Below are positions 52,101-63,325 of a DNA stretch of 64,000 nucleotides, piece by piece. Origin of the DNA: Dipylidium caninum (Eukaryota > Platyhelminthes > Cestoda > Cyclophyllidea > Dipylidiidae); the NCBI GenBank assembly GCA_017562135.1, contig QEYB01000533.1, positions 248,001-312,000 on the forward strand, given 5' to 3'. Below the pieces are notes generated by a model that was not told where the DNA came from, did not search any database, and saw only the letters and a program-made list of their open reading frames with translations. Position 1 is the stretch's first letter. The number at the start of each line of letters is the position of its first letter. The position numbers were made by a program, and so were the translations under genes.

Positions 52101-55100
52101 AGCCTTCACCATGAAGGCGTTGGCCGGAAGAAATGACTTTTCTCGAGGGACGCAACGACTGACGGCGGCGAGAAGTTCAGCAGAGTGGATAAGCAGACGA
52201 CGCAGTGGTAGCCTCCGCTGGGCCTGTCGTGGCCGATCGCCAGTCCCCTTTCCCCGGCCATGGGTGCGGCGCACACTGGAGCGCGAGGACGAGACAAACC
52301 TACCTGGCGCTGGCTCGGCGTGGACACCGCTTCAAGTGGCAACTGAAAGGGGAGGTCACATCACACCAAACATGAGTGTATTCGTGGCAGCCATCCTCCA
52401 CCGCCTCGTCCTCCGCCTACTCCTCTCCTTCTCCCACATCTGCGCTGTCACACAAATGGATTATATGTTTTTAGAAGACGCGGATCTTAGGCGACAGGGT
52501 GAAAGTGTTACGTGGGAGGTGGGGAGAAATGACGTTCTCCCAGTTGTTAACCTGACAGCAGACGGGAGGAGGGGTGTGGAAGGCGTTGGCAGAGGCGACG
52601 TGAAATCAACCGCCCCCGCCCTCCACCAAGTGATCGTTTTTGTAATGACAGGCGCTCAACAATTTGGCGAAGTTGGTCCGCGGAAGCCTGGCCAAACTGG
52701 TGCGCATGATGTTCTGCTCCCTCATCACCATCGACGTGCACTCGCGCGACATCGTTACCGACCTGCTGGCCGCCGGGGTGACCGCTTCCACCAGCTTCGA
52801 GTGGCAGCGTCAGCTGCGCTACTACTGGGACGAGGCCATCGACAACTGCGTGGTGCGCATGGCCACCTCCAGCTACGTCTACGGCTACGAGTACCTGGGC
52901 GCCTCGCCCCGCCTCGTCATCACTCCGCTCACCGACAGGCACGTCTCCGTTTTCCCACCACGCGCGCACGCACGCACGCACCCACACATCATCTCTCCCC
53001 TCCCCTCCCCTCCTCTCGCCTCGTCTCCCCTTCCCCTTTCCTCTGCGTCTCGGCGACTCCGTCAGCGTGTCCCTCGGCCTCTTGAGCAGTGGACACGGGC
53101 CTACGGCATGTCGCATGTTGTGGCTCGGTGTTGCCTCGGAGACCGTAATGTTCTTTTGCCCCGAGGGGTGAATGGTTCTAATTCCCGGACGGTTGATTAG
53201 ACACCCGTCGGCAGGCTTCCCAACTTCGACACCGTGTTTAACCACTCGACCCGATGAATTCGCCTTAAGTGGGGCGTGAAGTACGCCCGTGGGTCCAAAG
53301 TCGTGGCACAACGTCCACTCTTACGTATTTCATTGCTCGATTGGTGCACTTCCCACCGGTCTATCGCATTCCCTTACCTCATAAGACGAATCTGTTACAT
53401 CGTGTATCAGTAATAACCGATCCAGTCAACCCTGTGGGGATGTGGGCTTAGTAAAAAGTCACGCCTTTAGGGAAAAGAAAGGACAACCAAAGTGGCGGCT
53501 TTCAATGACGTCAGCCGCGAATTATCCGCTTAACCGGCATCAAAAAGTAATTATAGCCCGGCCTGGTGAGCTCGCTCGAAGGCGCTGAAACCCGTTCCAA
53601 AGCTAAACGCTTGCTTCTGGTAACTGGTGCGCCTGTCGTTCAATGCGTAGTGTTGTAGGGAGAGAAAGTGGTTCATGTCGTCTTGGCCGGCTAGTGATGC
53701 TCCTCGCGTGTCGTGCCACTCGTGTCCAAAGCCTATCGCTCCAAATTCGTCGCAACTTACGAACAACACAGCGAGGTTCTACCCAAATGAAACATCGGAA
53801 ACGCTGCCTTTATCCTGCCTCGCAACACAACTTGTGTCCGAAGCGAAAAGCACCAAGGCGACCACGGGAGAGCGAGCTGACTCCCGAACACCTCGACTGA
53901 AAACGGAGGCAGCCCTGCCAAAAGCAGAATTTTGCTTATCACAAGGGCAACATCGGTGGGGAGGGCTTGTGCACCACCCTCAGTGATTGTAGAGGAAAGT
54001 GTATGTGGGATGGGCCATTTCCTTTCCCTAGATGCTACCTCTGCCTGATGGGAGCGCTTCAGTTGGACCTGGGCGGAGCCCCGGCAGGTCCTGCCGGCAC
54101 AGGGAAGACGGAGTCGACCAAGGACTTGGCGAAGAGCCTGGCCAAGCAATGCGTCGTATTCAACTGCTCTGACGGCTTGGACTACAAGATGATGGGCAGA
54201 TTCTTCTCCGGCCTAGCTCAGTCCGGAGCCTGGTGCTGCTTCGACGAGTTCAATCGCATTGACATCGAAGTGCTCTCCGTCATTGCCCAGCAGCTCATCA
54301 CCATTAAAAATGCCAAAACTGCCAAGGTGAGCACTGCCTCCGCCCCCGCCTTCTCCTCCTTCGCTTCTCCCCTCGCCCCCTCGCGACGCCCCGTCGTGTG
54401 GCAGGGGTTGAGACCCCTTCGCGCCCTCTTCCTACCTGCTTGGCTTGCCGAGAAACGCCGTAAAGACCGAATTATCATCTGTTTCCCTCATGCTCGGGGC
54501 CACGGGAGAATGTGGCATCTGGGCGGCGGTCAACTCAAAACTCCGGAGGCTGCAGACCGCCGTATGAAAAGTGTGTTCCTGGGAGTGGGCGGACTGCAGC
54601 AGAGTGTGGGCCGGTAGGCGGCGGAGGCAAGCATTCCTAACAATCCCCTGTCTCTTTCCGCGAACAGGTCAGCCGCTTCTTGTTTGAGGGACGTGAAATC
54701 AAACTGAATCCCACCTGTGCCGCCTTCATCACCATGAATCCGGGCTATGCGGGTCGCACCGAGCTGCCGGACAACCTAAAGGCCCTCTTTCGGCCAATCT
54801 CCATGATGGTGCCTGACTACAGTAAGTTCGCCTTGCAGTCGGACCGGGGAGGAGGGGGGGGGGAGAGATTCTTTTCCCGCTGCAGTGTCACAGGCCCTCG
54901 GCCCCGGTGGCGCTGTTCTTTGTCACCATTTTTCGAGGCCTCAGACTCCTCCGTGAGGGTCGCATTCTCGCTGATCGACCTGTTGTGCATGTCTAATTGT
55001 CAGGATGGGGGCTTTCCACTATCCCCTTCAGGGGACGGTGCAGTAAGTCGCCACTGCGCCGTGTCGGCTCATGTCGCCTTTCCCCCGGGTTCCCCTAGAA

Positions 55101-58100
55101 AAGTTATCATCAACGCGGCATCATCGTTTATTAAATGTCGACGGTCGAAGACGAGGAAGTGTTCCATTTGAAGCAGTTAAACTATCCGTGATATTACGAT
55201 GGCACAATTAAGAGGCGAAGAGTAGCACATGAGTACTTGAGAACTTGAGAATGCGACCGTAGTTGCGTATACCACTTGATCATGCGAGGCGGACAAGGGC
55301 AACAGGGAAAGCGACAGTTGTCAGAGGTGACCCACAGATGCGTGCATTTCGTCGCGTCTTCATTCACTCGCTCCTTGCAGAGTTGATTGCCGAGGTGATT
55401 CTCTACTCGGAGGGTTTCGAGTCCTCGAAGATGCTGGCCCAAAAGATGACGCAGATGTACAAGCTCTGCAGCGAACAGCTCTCCAAACAGGACCACTACG
55501 ACTTTGGGATGCGGGCGCTCAAGTCGGTCCTGGTGATGGCGGGCTCGCTGAAGCGCGAGAACGCAGACAAGCCCGAGGACGCCGTCCTGATCCGCGCTCT
55601 GAGGGACAGCAACCTACCCAAATTCCTGGCTCAGGATGCTGTCCTGTTTAAGGTGGGTCGCCTTGCATGGTGTAGTGCAGAATCTCTCAAAGAAAGGTGA
55701 ATTTGTCAATATGTACCCCTTTTCCCCGAACTGATATCAACTCAGATGACACCTGGCACTGATTTCTTGACACGTCTTAGCGCAGTTTTAATCTGCTTCC
55801 GCTCATCCAAAGGCGGATACGCGAATTTACCCTTCCTCATAACTGTCCGCGTTATCTTCACAACCCGGCCGGTCGACATCGCTTCTTGGCTCGACAGCTG
55901 CCCCATTAATCGTCGGTTGGAGACGTAACATTCCCAGTGCGTCTGATTGCCCACCGAGGCACACGCCAGCCAATGCATCGGCCGACCGACCAACCGAAAG
56001 ACTCCCCATGGCGCCAGGGAGAACCAGCTGCGCTCGATGGAGCCCACGCACCAGCATGTTTGTTTGTATTGCGAAACCCTCTTCTTGGCATAAGTAAGGA
56101 AACGATGATGGACATGGTACTTTGTGGTCGTCGTCGGAATTCCCGCGAAGTGAGCTCCCAGTCTCCCGCATTACCACACTCGCGACGGTCTTTCACAAAG
56201 TCGGACAAGAGCCAAGCTCAGCAGAGTCCTCCTTGCCAGCCCGTTCCCTTGGCTGCGAATTCACTGAATTGCGGACTGGACGAGAGGAGTCTTACTCCTG
56301 TCTCCAGTGAGGGGCGCCGGCCAAGCCGGAGAGGCCTGTGGGTGCTATACATTTTAGAAAAACACGCTCAGTCATCTTGACAGGCTTTGCCGCAGCTGCC
56401 TCTGTAGCCTTTCTTAGACCGCCTTCTCAAAAAAGTGGGATTAGCGGCGTTGAGATTGACAATGACCGGGTAGCGAATAGCGTTGTAAATAAAGATTCCT
56501 GCATCCAGGGCAAGGAATCGTCGATGATTTTGTTAGCACCTCATTAAAGCTCGAAATGTTCTGCTTTCTTAGGCCATTCTGCAAGACCTCTTCCCAGGAG
56601 TGGACGTGCCCGAGCATGACTACGGCGATTTTCAGCGAGTTGTCGAGAAGGTGACCCAAGACTTCAAACTCCAGGTGGTGCCCTCGCAGACCGCAAAGGT
56701 CATCCAGTTCTACGAGACTCTGGTCGTGCGGCACGGCGTCATGCTGGTCGGTCCGACGGGCGGTGGGAAGACCACCGTCTACCGGATTCTGGCGGAGACC
56801 CTCGGCACGCTCTCCCAAATGCCCGAAATGGCCGAGACCAACCCCGACTTCCAGCCAGTGAAGGTGTACGTCCTGAATCCCAAGTCCATCACCATGGGCG
56901 AAATCTACGGGAGGGTGAACGAGAAGACCATGGAGTGGCATGACGGCCTGATGGCTATCATTGTTCGCCAAACGTGCAGCGTAAGTTGGGCCATTTTACC
57001 CCTCCCTTTGCTATCACGAGGCCGGACGCTTTGACAGCATGCCTAACGATGTCGTCTGGCGTCGTCCACCTCCTACTGACCCCGCACACGTGTCCACCCG
57101 CAGTCCAGGAGTCACCTCCCGCGCTGATCGGTTGAGCAGAGTCGCCAGGTTCTCTTCTCAAATGCCTTGAGTGAAGCCATTTCGGGGAGAGGCGAAAGGA
57201 CGGTCATTGAAGCGGCCCGAGTTGCACGCACCACCCTTGTCGGGTTAAAGGAATCTCTAGATCGACAGAAAACTCAATTGACATTTCCCTGCCGGTTACT
57301 TTCTGCGAACTAACATTGAATTTGCCGAAAGATGCCCTCTCACGGTGGGAGAAGTGCTTCGTCAGGACCAAAATTTCGATAAATGGTGGTGGTTCAGTCG
57401 GTCACAAATGTCGGAGATCGGCTGACTTGGCCTCAGTTCGGCAAGTGTCCAGTCCCACCTCCGGAACTCGTCGAGGCACCCGTCTCGGGGTGACACTGCG
57501 GAATCCGTTCTGCGGAGTGGCGTGTCTTGGGACTTCCGAAGTTAAAATTTCTGAAATTTTTGTCCGGATGGGTAGCCGGCTTCAAGAGTACCACCATCCC
57601 ACCCGGGACTGTGCGCCAGACGAAGAGGACGCAGTCGCTTCTGGTTGTGGCGTCGGTCGTCGAACCGATCGCAGCAAAACAGCGTTCCTCCCGGGAGCCC
57701 CGACTCCTCGTGCGCCGACGAGACAGTCGTCTGAAGGCCACGCTGTGCCAATGACGCGTGGATCCTGCGGCGTTGGGTGGAGGGTGCCAGCTTCGTCAGT
57801 GTTGCGATGGCCGTGCGACGACGCCCCACCGCTGGTCGTCGCGAGGGTGAACTGAACATCAGCGCAACCACCGACTTACCCACTGTTTCGAGTCAGAGTC
57901 GAGGCCAACCGTGCGGACCCTGTTCTCTTTTAGGGGCATTCAACGCAAAAAGTACTCATTTTGACCATCTGAAGGAGAGGCCTCGAAGCCGCTATCCTAC
58001 TTAAGTGTAAACGTCAAAGGAGAAGACAATTCTCAAACCCTAAATGCTGAGAGCTAGTCTAATTTTGCATAGGAGGCCGCGGATAGAAATTAATTCATCC

Positions 58101-61100
58101 CTTGACTTGTCTGCAGGATTCGAGCTCCGACCACCAGTGGATAATCTGCGACGGTCCAGTGGATGCCTTGTGGATAGAAAACATGAACACCGTGTTGGAC
58201 GACAACAAGATGCTCTGTCTCGCCAACTCGGAGCGCATTAAGCTGACGCCCTACGTGCACATGCTCTTCGAGGTGGCCGACCTCGCCGTCGCCTCGCCCG
58301 CCACCGTCTCGCGCTGCGGCATGGTCTACGTCGACCCCGATGAGCTGGGCTGGTTGCCCTTCGTGAAGGCAGGTTCTCTTCCCCTTCGCGTAGGGCCTTT
58401 TCAACTGGGGTAGAGGCAGTGAGTGGACGGAGAGTTGAGGTGAAATTCGAAGGATAAAGTTGTTAACTTCTCGCCTCGCCAAGTAATTCATACTTGAGCC
58501 ACCTACCAGGAAGGGTGGTCATTAGGGCCTTTCTCATCCGGCGGCTTCGCCCCTTGACATCTCGAACGTGGCGCTGTTCCTACTTTGTGGTTATGTTCTG
58601 ACGCTCTCGATCCTGCGGTGGAGATTTGTGGCGCGCTGACACGCAGCCAGGAGACCTCGCCGCTGCTCAGACGCCTCAGCGGTGTCCGAAGAGAGAATGG
58701 ATCTTCCCTACCCCCCTTGAGTCGGAGAAGTAGGCCTTGTCCTCATCCCTTCGCCAGACGACCACTTCGGCGTCGCAATGCTGTGTGGGCAGGGGCTTCA
58801 AACCAGTCAGGCGCCACTGACAAGCCGAGACGGTCCCCTCGTCCTCCTCCTCCTTCTCCAACGTTGCCCGTAAACTGGATGCTGTAGGAGTGGAGGAAGA
58901 GGAGGAGGGGGTTCTTTTCTTTCTCAACCTAAAATCATTTGACTTTTCCTCAATTTGCCACTCACTGTCAGCCCACCCCTCTCTTAGAAGTATGGATGCC
59001 CACCCTTATGGGTCATTTCTTCCGAAAATTGCAGACCTGGCTGCACTCTCTGAAGGAGAAGTTGAGGGAACCCGTGCGACAGTACATTCTGATGCTGTTC
59101 CGGAAATTCGTTAAACCTTGTCTCAAGGCTATAATGAAGCTGCCGGTCGTTATTCCTCAGGTAAGCAGCCCCTCCTCGTCACTCCCCCCCCCCTTCCGAG
59201 TTTTGTGTTATGCGCGGTGGGCGGCACTTAAAGAAACGCTGTTGGTGGATGGTGGCCTCCACCGTGCTCACCAACTTAACCTCAACTCGTGGCAGACGAC
59301 ACCACCCGCTTAGGGCGAGACCACTGCCTCCACGCTGGCGGTGATGCTCGCCTAGGCCGTCCGAAATGTGGCAGTACTTTCCGTCACTGACTGCTCGACA
59401 TTCATTTCGTGCTGCCCCCCCCCGCACAGGTGCCCATAGCCCGGGTGAAGACGATGTGCGTCCTCCTCGAGGTGGCCCTCACCCACGACGGTGCGCCCGA
59501 CCTCTCGACCGGTGAAATCCAAAAGCAGCAGCCAATCATCGCAATGATCTTCGTCTTCGCGATGCTCTGGGGCCTTGCCGGAAATGTCATTGGCAGCAAA
59601 GGGAACGAGGTGGACACCCTCATACGGAATGTCATGGACGAATGCTCCGAGGCGAGGGTACGTCGTGGCTCCAGTCGACTAATCTCTGCTCAGTGCCTAT
59701 TTGCCCTCCACGCAACAGTTTAGTCTCATGTGCGGCGCAGCTTCTTCGCCCCCGCCCCGTGTTGTTGGCCCGAATCAGACACCTGTCCTGCCCGCCCACA
59801 CGCCCTACTATTGCACTCCCTAACTCTAAGTTCCAGAGCCGAGGCTGCTACGACCTGTGACTCCAAACTGGTCTGACGTCTCACCCGGCGCTGCTGCATC
59901 TGCCCTCTGCAGCCAGAGCAGGCCAGGCTCTCTCTCATCCCCATGTTTCATTCCCACCCGCCACGGCTCCTGCATGAAAGCCACTTTCCGTGGGACCTTC
60001 TCAAGCCCTTCCTCCGACTAAAACCCTCTCCGCGTCCTGTTTGTACACTCCTCGACGCATCAGGGCAAAGCGTCAACCAAATTGTCTCGGGAACCTGCGG
60101 CCAGAGGTCAACCACCCCACTTGCTCTTGTAGATGCCTGCGAGTCACGACTTGTGGTCCTGCTTCGTAGACACGAAGCTGCGCCGATTCGACGTGTGGGA
60201 GCGACTTGTGCCCAAGTTCAAGTACAAAAAGAATGAACCCTTTTTCCAGTGTCTCGTGCCAACCGTGGACACGGTGCGCTACAGCTACCTTCTGGAACGG
60301 CTCCTCGCTGCACGACATTCCGTCCTCTTCACCGGTGACACTGGCGTTGGCAAGGTGAGCCTAAACCTGTCTGCCTCAGCTCGCACAAGCCGAACGCCTT
60401 CTTCTCTTGTGGTTTTCGCCCTGTCCGGCCGCCCTCCTCAAGATCGAGTCCAACTTGCTGTCTGAAGCCATGCTCTGAATGGCTCTGACAGGAGAGCGCC
60501 CTTTGGCGGAGATGTCAGGCTTTTCTTCGCCCATTGGTCCTTTCGGCTGTGAGGACGAACCTTCTCGTCTATCTGCATGGCCTCCTTAGACGGCCAATGG
60601 GCTTCCCTCTTGGTCTACCTTCTTCACCTGATCTCGGTTCATTGATTGGCGTCATTTTTTATTTACGGGTTGCGTCCTTTGTCAAAGCTGGCCTCCATTT
60701 GGGCTTCCAGTATAATGCGGAAGTCGCTTTGCTTACTAATTGTGAGCCTCCCGCTCGGGTGCCAGTGCCGCCTCTCACCAGTGCTTCCGATGCTAGGTTG
60801 GGGATTTGTGGACGGACATCTGCTCCGTGGTAGGGCGACATTCTGACTAAGAGTAATCCACCCTACCACCTCCACAGGGAACTCCTCCGCCTCACTGGGA
60901 GGGAGAAATAGTCGAACCCCTCGCGGTATGGAGTGGCCGGTGGCTATTCTGGCTGCAGATGCGTCCTCCGCTCTGCACACAGGCAGAGAAGCGGTTGAGC
61001 CGTCCGAGGCGGTGGCACCACGCCAACCCACCCGGTCCCCCTTGGCCACAGGTTAATTCAAGCCAAAAACATTCCAAAATGGCATTTTGAGAGCTGTCAA

Positions 61101-63325
61101 TGGGGGGAGAGGTAACTTTAACTTGATGATGGCCGTCTGAAGGTGGTCGGATCAACTCCATTACGACAGATTAGTGTGACTTTGATGCGGTCAGTCTGTT
61201 TGATTGCGCACGGGGTCAAACAAACGAGTGGACAACATTGACAGCCGGGAATGTAACCACTTTAGACGGCAATCGCGAGAAGCACTCTGGAGAGCATCCA
61301 AGAGACGAAGAACTACATGCCCGTGTACATCAACTTCTCAGCCCAGACAAGCAGCAATCGCACACAGGCAATGATTGTGGACAAGATGGAGAAACGCCGG
61401 AAGGGCGTGATAGGCGCGCCCAAGGGCCGGCACGTGGTGCTCTTCGTGGACGACTTGAATATGCCCAAAATGGACACCTACGGGAGTCAGCCCCCCATTG
61501 AGTTGCTGCGCCAGTTTCAGGACTTTCGTGGCTTCTACAACCGCGACAAATTGACGTGGGTCTCGGTGGAAGATGTGACCTTATCGGCGGCTTGTGGACC
61601 CCCAGGCGGAGGCAGGAACCCCATCACTGCCCGTCTTGTGCGCCACTTCTCCGTTCTCTCCATCTCTCCACCCTCGGATCTCACTTTAAAGCACATATTC
61701 TCCGCCATAATGACGGTAGGTTTGACTGGTGACTTTTCCAATGCCTTTGCGCCTTGTCGACGTTTTTACTGGCACGTTGGAACGTTGGCGCTCAGCAACC
61801 GGATGAGGCGGGGTTTCGTGTACCACTCTGCCATGAATAGAGGATCACTTGAACGTCAATTTGTCACGGCCGTACGGCTTAATTGTCCGGTAGGCTCGCA
61901 GCGAGTCGATGCGCACGGGTCAGCTGTAAGGCTCGCCTTCAAGGCGATGCGGCTCGAAATTTTGCTGCACGCATCTGCTGCTAGGAGATCGTTTGGAGTG
62001 CAGGCTGTAGTACCGGGTTTGCCGTTGAGAACATGGAACAACCGCATTGCCTCAACAGAGTTCATTAAGTACGACGCTTAAGCCTCAAATGCAGGCGCTG
62101 CCCCCCCCCCCCCGCAACATCAGCTTCTCCTCCTTCTGTCCCCAATTCTCTACCGTCCTGCCGCAATCTGTTGCCGTGTGTCGCATTGCCGCATCCCACC
62201 GTGGCGGTCGAACGTGTTTTCTCCAACCGTGACACACGTTTCGAAACTGTTTTAACTTTATTATAAAATAGGGCTTCATGCAGGACTACCCGCAGGGTCT
62301 GCGCCCCTTGGGCGACGCAATAGTGGGCGGGGCAGTTGAAATATACAGCCGTTTGGCCGCGGAGCTTTTGCCGACGCCGGCTAAGTCGCATTACCTCTTC
62401 AACCTTCGCGATCTCTCCAAGTGCGTGCAGGGCGTGTTACAGACCAGCCCCCCGGCGATCCGAGACAAGACCTCCTTCACCCGCCTCTTCTATCACGAGT
62501 GCTCTCGTGTCTTCCACGACCGTCTCGTCGATGAGACTGATCGCCTCTTCTTCAACACCATTCTTACGGAGGTCGCTAGTAAATATTTCAGCGAGGTACG
62601 CCCCATCATCGCATTCATACTTATGCCTACTTACAACGTGAATGCCACTTTCTTGATAAGACGTCGACACTGTCCCTCGCATCGGTTCACCGCTTTAGAA
62701 CGCTTGTCTCAAATACTCGTCTGTTAAACTATTATTTCATTGTCTAAATGGCAATTCAGGTCAGCTTTACTCTGCACTAAAACCCCTAAGTCCTTTGGCA
62801 AATCGTCAAATTACCTTAGAAGGGTCACACGCCTTAACTGTGGCACTGCCACCTTATCCACACTCATCGCTTCTCAACTTTTGCCTTCAGACTATTGAAC
62901 CAGAGACATTTTTTAAGAAACCGTTGTTTTTCGGAGACTTTATGGTTATTGACGCCGCTCGCGAAGACCGCCTTTACGGAGAGATTACAGACATGGACCA
63001 ACTCAAGAACATTATGCAAGAGGTAGGTCGATTTATCCAACTTTTAAGACAGACACGCAAGTCAACGAAGGTTATAAATGTATACCTTAAGTGGTCAGTG
63101 GTAGGACAACCTTAATATTCATTGTCTTACCACATGCTGCTCAATATGCTCTTTCGGATCTCAGTACCTAGAAGATTACAACATGGTGTACTCGAAAGAT
63201 GTTAAGATGGTCTTCTTCGTTGATGCGGTGCAACACATCTGTCGAATTGCGCGAATAATAAGGCAGGATCGTGGAAACGCTCTCCTCGTGGGCGTGGGGG
63301 GCACGGGCAAACGATCGTTGACAAG
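37175..63325 (+). CDS. DNAH6: Axonemal inner-arm dynein heavy chain 6, stem to AAA4 (continues past the right edge)
   Basis: DNAH6 is a single-headed inner-arm motor of motile cilia. Exons, all phase-consistent: 37175-37310, 37346-37490, 38126-38519, 39175-39369, 40266-40392, 40786-41083, 42089-42241, 42680-42968, 44208-44512, 45303-45404, 46717-46866, 46990-47118, 48175-48432, 48509-48721, 49418-49630, 50585-51011, 51491-51558, 51635-51904, 52652-52938, 54032-54326, 54668-54821, 55381-55652, 56573-56980, 58117-58372, 58988-59160, 59430-59657, 60133-60354, 61266-61715, 62272-62595, 62891-63022, 63165-63325. They give about 2,410 residues; human DNAH6 has about 4,158. [38 protein letters not shown] stem blocks, the linker [19 protein letters not shown] and the AAA1 core match DNAH6 better than other dyneins I know. 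Two introns use GC donors (38520, 52939). The microtubule-binding stalk and AAA5-6 lie outside the window. Confidence 0.96.
37491..38125 (+). other. DNAH6 intron of 635 nt
   Basis: Donor GTTAGT at 37491, acceptor ending 38125 (gtgcacag), phase 0. It marks the switch from micro-introns upstream to ordinary introns downstream. Nothing else is recognised. Confidence 0.85.
38520..40265 (+). other. DNAH6 introns around the 39175-39369 exon
   Basis: Two introns flank the small exon 39175-39369. The first starts with a GC donor (TTCG|GCAAGT) and the second with GTAATT. Long minus-strand open frames at 39443-40235 overlap the second intron but have no domain and drift between low-complexity stretches. 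They are not called. Confidence 0.8.
41084..44207 (+). other. DNAH6 introns between 41084 and 44207
   Basis: Three introns (41084-42088, 42242-42679, 42969-44207) surround the exons 42089-42241 and 42680-42968. All use GT-AG sites with matching phases. Open frames of 100-185 codons on the minus strand are compositional and domain-free. No RNA gene or mobile element is seen. Confidence 0.8.
44513..46716 (+). other. DNAH6 introns 44513-45302 and 45405-46716
   Basis: These GT-AG introns flank the short exon 45303-45404. The second contains an inverted 83-nt copy of part of a downstream DNAH6 exon, at 46458-46540. Apart from that no gene is recognised. An open frame of 173 codons at 45814-46335 is not conserved in any way I can see. 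Confidence 0.8.
46458..46540 (-). pseudogene. Inverted 83-nt copy of a DNAH6 exon fragment
   Basis: Read on the minus strand, this segment repeats 49441-49523 of the DNAH6 exon 49418-49630 with one mismatch in 83 nt. The mismatch is synonymous (ACG to ACT, Thr). It encodes [19 protein letters not shown] and the next residues. Both ends break off inside the exon, and flanking bases do not match. It lies in the intron 45405-46716, 2.9 kb from its source. It is a fragment with no splice sites of its own, so it is called a duplicated exon fragment rather than a gene. Confidence 0.9.
47119..48174 (+). other. DNAH6 intron of 1.1 kb
   Basis: Donor GTGCCT at 47119, acceptor ending 48174 (actccag), phase 0 on both sides. 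Open frames inside are unrecognised. Confidence 0.85.
48722..49417 (+). other. DNAH6 intron of 696 nt
   Basis: Donor GTTTGT at 48722, acceptor ending 49417 (cttcgtag), phase 0. No recognised content. Confidence 0.85.
49631..50584 (+). other. DNAH6 intron of 954 nt
   Basis: Donor GTGAGT at 49631, acceptor ending 50584 (actggacag), phase 0. No recognised content. Confidence 0.85.
51012..51490 (+). other. DNAH6 intron of 479 nt
   Basis: Donor GTATGT at 51012, acceptor ending 51490 (gcaccag). G plus AA makes Glu across the junction. No recognised content. Confidence 0.85.
51905..52651 (+). other. DNAH6 intron of 747 nt
   Basis: Donor GTCGCG at 51905, acceptor ending 52651 (aatgacag), phase 0. 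A 384-codon plus-strand open frame (51931-53085) spans this intron and the next exon out of frame. It is domain-free and not called. Confidence 0.85.
52939..54031 (+). other. DNAH6 GC-AG intron of 1.1 kb
   Basis: The donor is GC (GACAG|GCACGT) and the acceptor ends at 54031 (tccctag). AG plus A makes the Arg of LTDR before CYLCLMGAL. An ACGC-type tandem run lies just inside the intron at 52961-52980. Nothing else is recognised. Confidence 0.8.
52961..52980. repeat. CGCA tandem repeat
   Basis: A short run of CG and CGCA units just downstream of a DNAH6 donor site, followed by CCTCTC-rich sequence. Confidence 0.8.
54327..54667 (+). other. DNAH6 intron of 341 nt
   Basis: Donor GTGAGC at 54327, acceptor ending 54667 (cgaacag), phase 0. 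It divides AAA1 after the Walker B helix. No recognised content. Confidence 0.85.
54822..55380 (+). other. DNAH6 intron of 559 nt
   Basis: Donor GTAAGT at 54822, acceptor ending 55380 (ccttgcag). A plus AG makes Lys before [12 protein letters not shown]. No recognised content. Confidence 0.85.
55653..56572 (+). other. DNAH6 intron of 920 nt
   Basis: Donor GTGGGT at 55653, acceptor ending 56572 (tttcttag), phase 0. Open frames inside are unrecognised. Confidence 0.85.
56981..58116 (+). other. DNAH6 intron of 1.1 kb within AAA2
   Basis: Donor GTAAGT at 56981, acceptor ending 58116 (tctgcag), phase 0. It interrupts AAA2 between its Walker A and Walker B exons. No recognised content. Confidence 0.85.
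58373..58987 (+). other. DNAH6 intron of 615 nt
   Basis: The donor is CAG|GTTCTC at 58373 and the acceptor ends at 58987 (ctcttag). G plus AA makes Glu. I chose this site over a nearer GC dinucleotide because only it keeps the phase. A GGA-rich purine run lies near 58890-58911. Nothing else is recognised. Confidence 0.75.
59658..60132 (+). other. DNAH6 intron of 475 nt
   Basis: Donor GTACGT at 59658, acceptor ending 60132 (cttgtag), phase 0. No recognised content. Confidence 0.85.
60133..61715 (+). other. DNAH6: DNAH6 AAA3 module, Walker A split by an intron
   Basis: AAA3 regulates motor activity. The exon 60133-60354 ends exactly at the Walker A Lys (GDTGVGK, 60334-60354). The Thr is the first codon of the next exon, 61266. 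That exon also has the Walker B block [20 protein letters not shown] and the sensor stretch [18 protein letters not shown]. The intervening 911-nt intron has no recognised content. Confidence 0.93.
60355..61265 (+). other. DNAH6 intron of 911 nt inside the AAA3 P-loop
   Basis: Donor GTGAGC at 60355, acceptor ending 61265 (actttag), phase 0, between Lys and Thr of Walker A. No recognised content. Confidence 0.85.
61716..62271 (+). other. DNAH6 intron of 556 nt with a poly-C run
   Basis: Donor GTAGGT at 61716, acceptor ending 62271 (aaaatag), phase 0. A pure C run lies at about 62101-62112. No gene is recognised. Confidence 0.85.
62272..63325 (+). other. DNAH6: Start of the DNAH6 AAA4 module
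   Basis: The exon 62272-62595 has [20 protein letters not shown], which closes AAA3 and is among the best conserved dynein blocks. Exons 62891-63022 and 63165-63325 lead into AAA4, ending with Walker [10 protein letters not shown] at 63291-63317. Most dyneins have GKQS at this point. The last exon ends in phase 2 at a GTGAGT donor, and the rest of AAA4 is beyond the window. Confidence 0.9.

Larger units (their letters stand above)
54032..55652 (+). other. DNAH6: DNAH6 AAA1 motor module
   Basis: AAA1 is the main ATPase site of dynein. Exons 54032-54326, 54668-54821 and 55381-55652 encode [15 protein letters not shown], then Walker A GPAGTGKT at 54087-54110 and [19 protein letters not shown]. 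The Walker B stretch is [20 protein letters not shown], followed by [19 protein letters not shown]. All catalytic residues are intact, so this is predicted to be an active motor. Confidence 0.95.
56573..59160 (+). other. DNAH6: DNAH6 AAA2 module
   Basis: AAA2 binds nucleotide structurally in dyneins. Walker A GPTGGGKT is at 56750-56773. The exon 58117-58372 carries [20 protein letters not shown] and then [20 protein letters not shown]. The exon pair 56573-56980 and 58117-58372 is separated by a 1.1 kb intron with no recognised content. The exon 58988-59160 continues with an amphipathic helical stretch ending in VVIPQ. Confidence 0.93.

Noticed and set aside
51931..53085. A 384-codon plus-strand open frame overlapping the DNAH6 exon 52652-52938
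   Set aside because: The conserved dynein sequence lies in another frame. This frame shows no domain and turns low in complexity ([23 protein letters not shown]), as expected of a shadow frame in GC-rich coding DNA.
58370..58375. A fourth GC-donor intron at the end of the exon 58117-58372
   Set aside because: GTGAAG|GCAGGT would be phase 0, but the next exon needs phase 1. The ordinary GT donor at 58373 fits.
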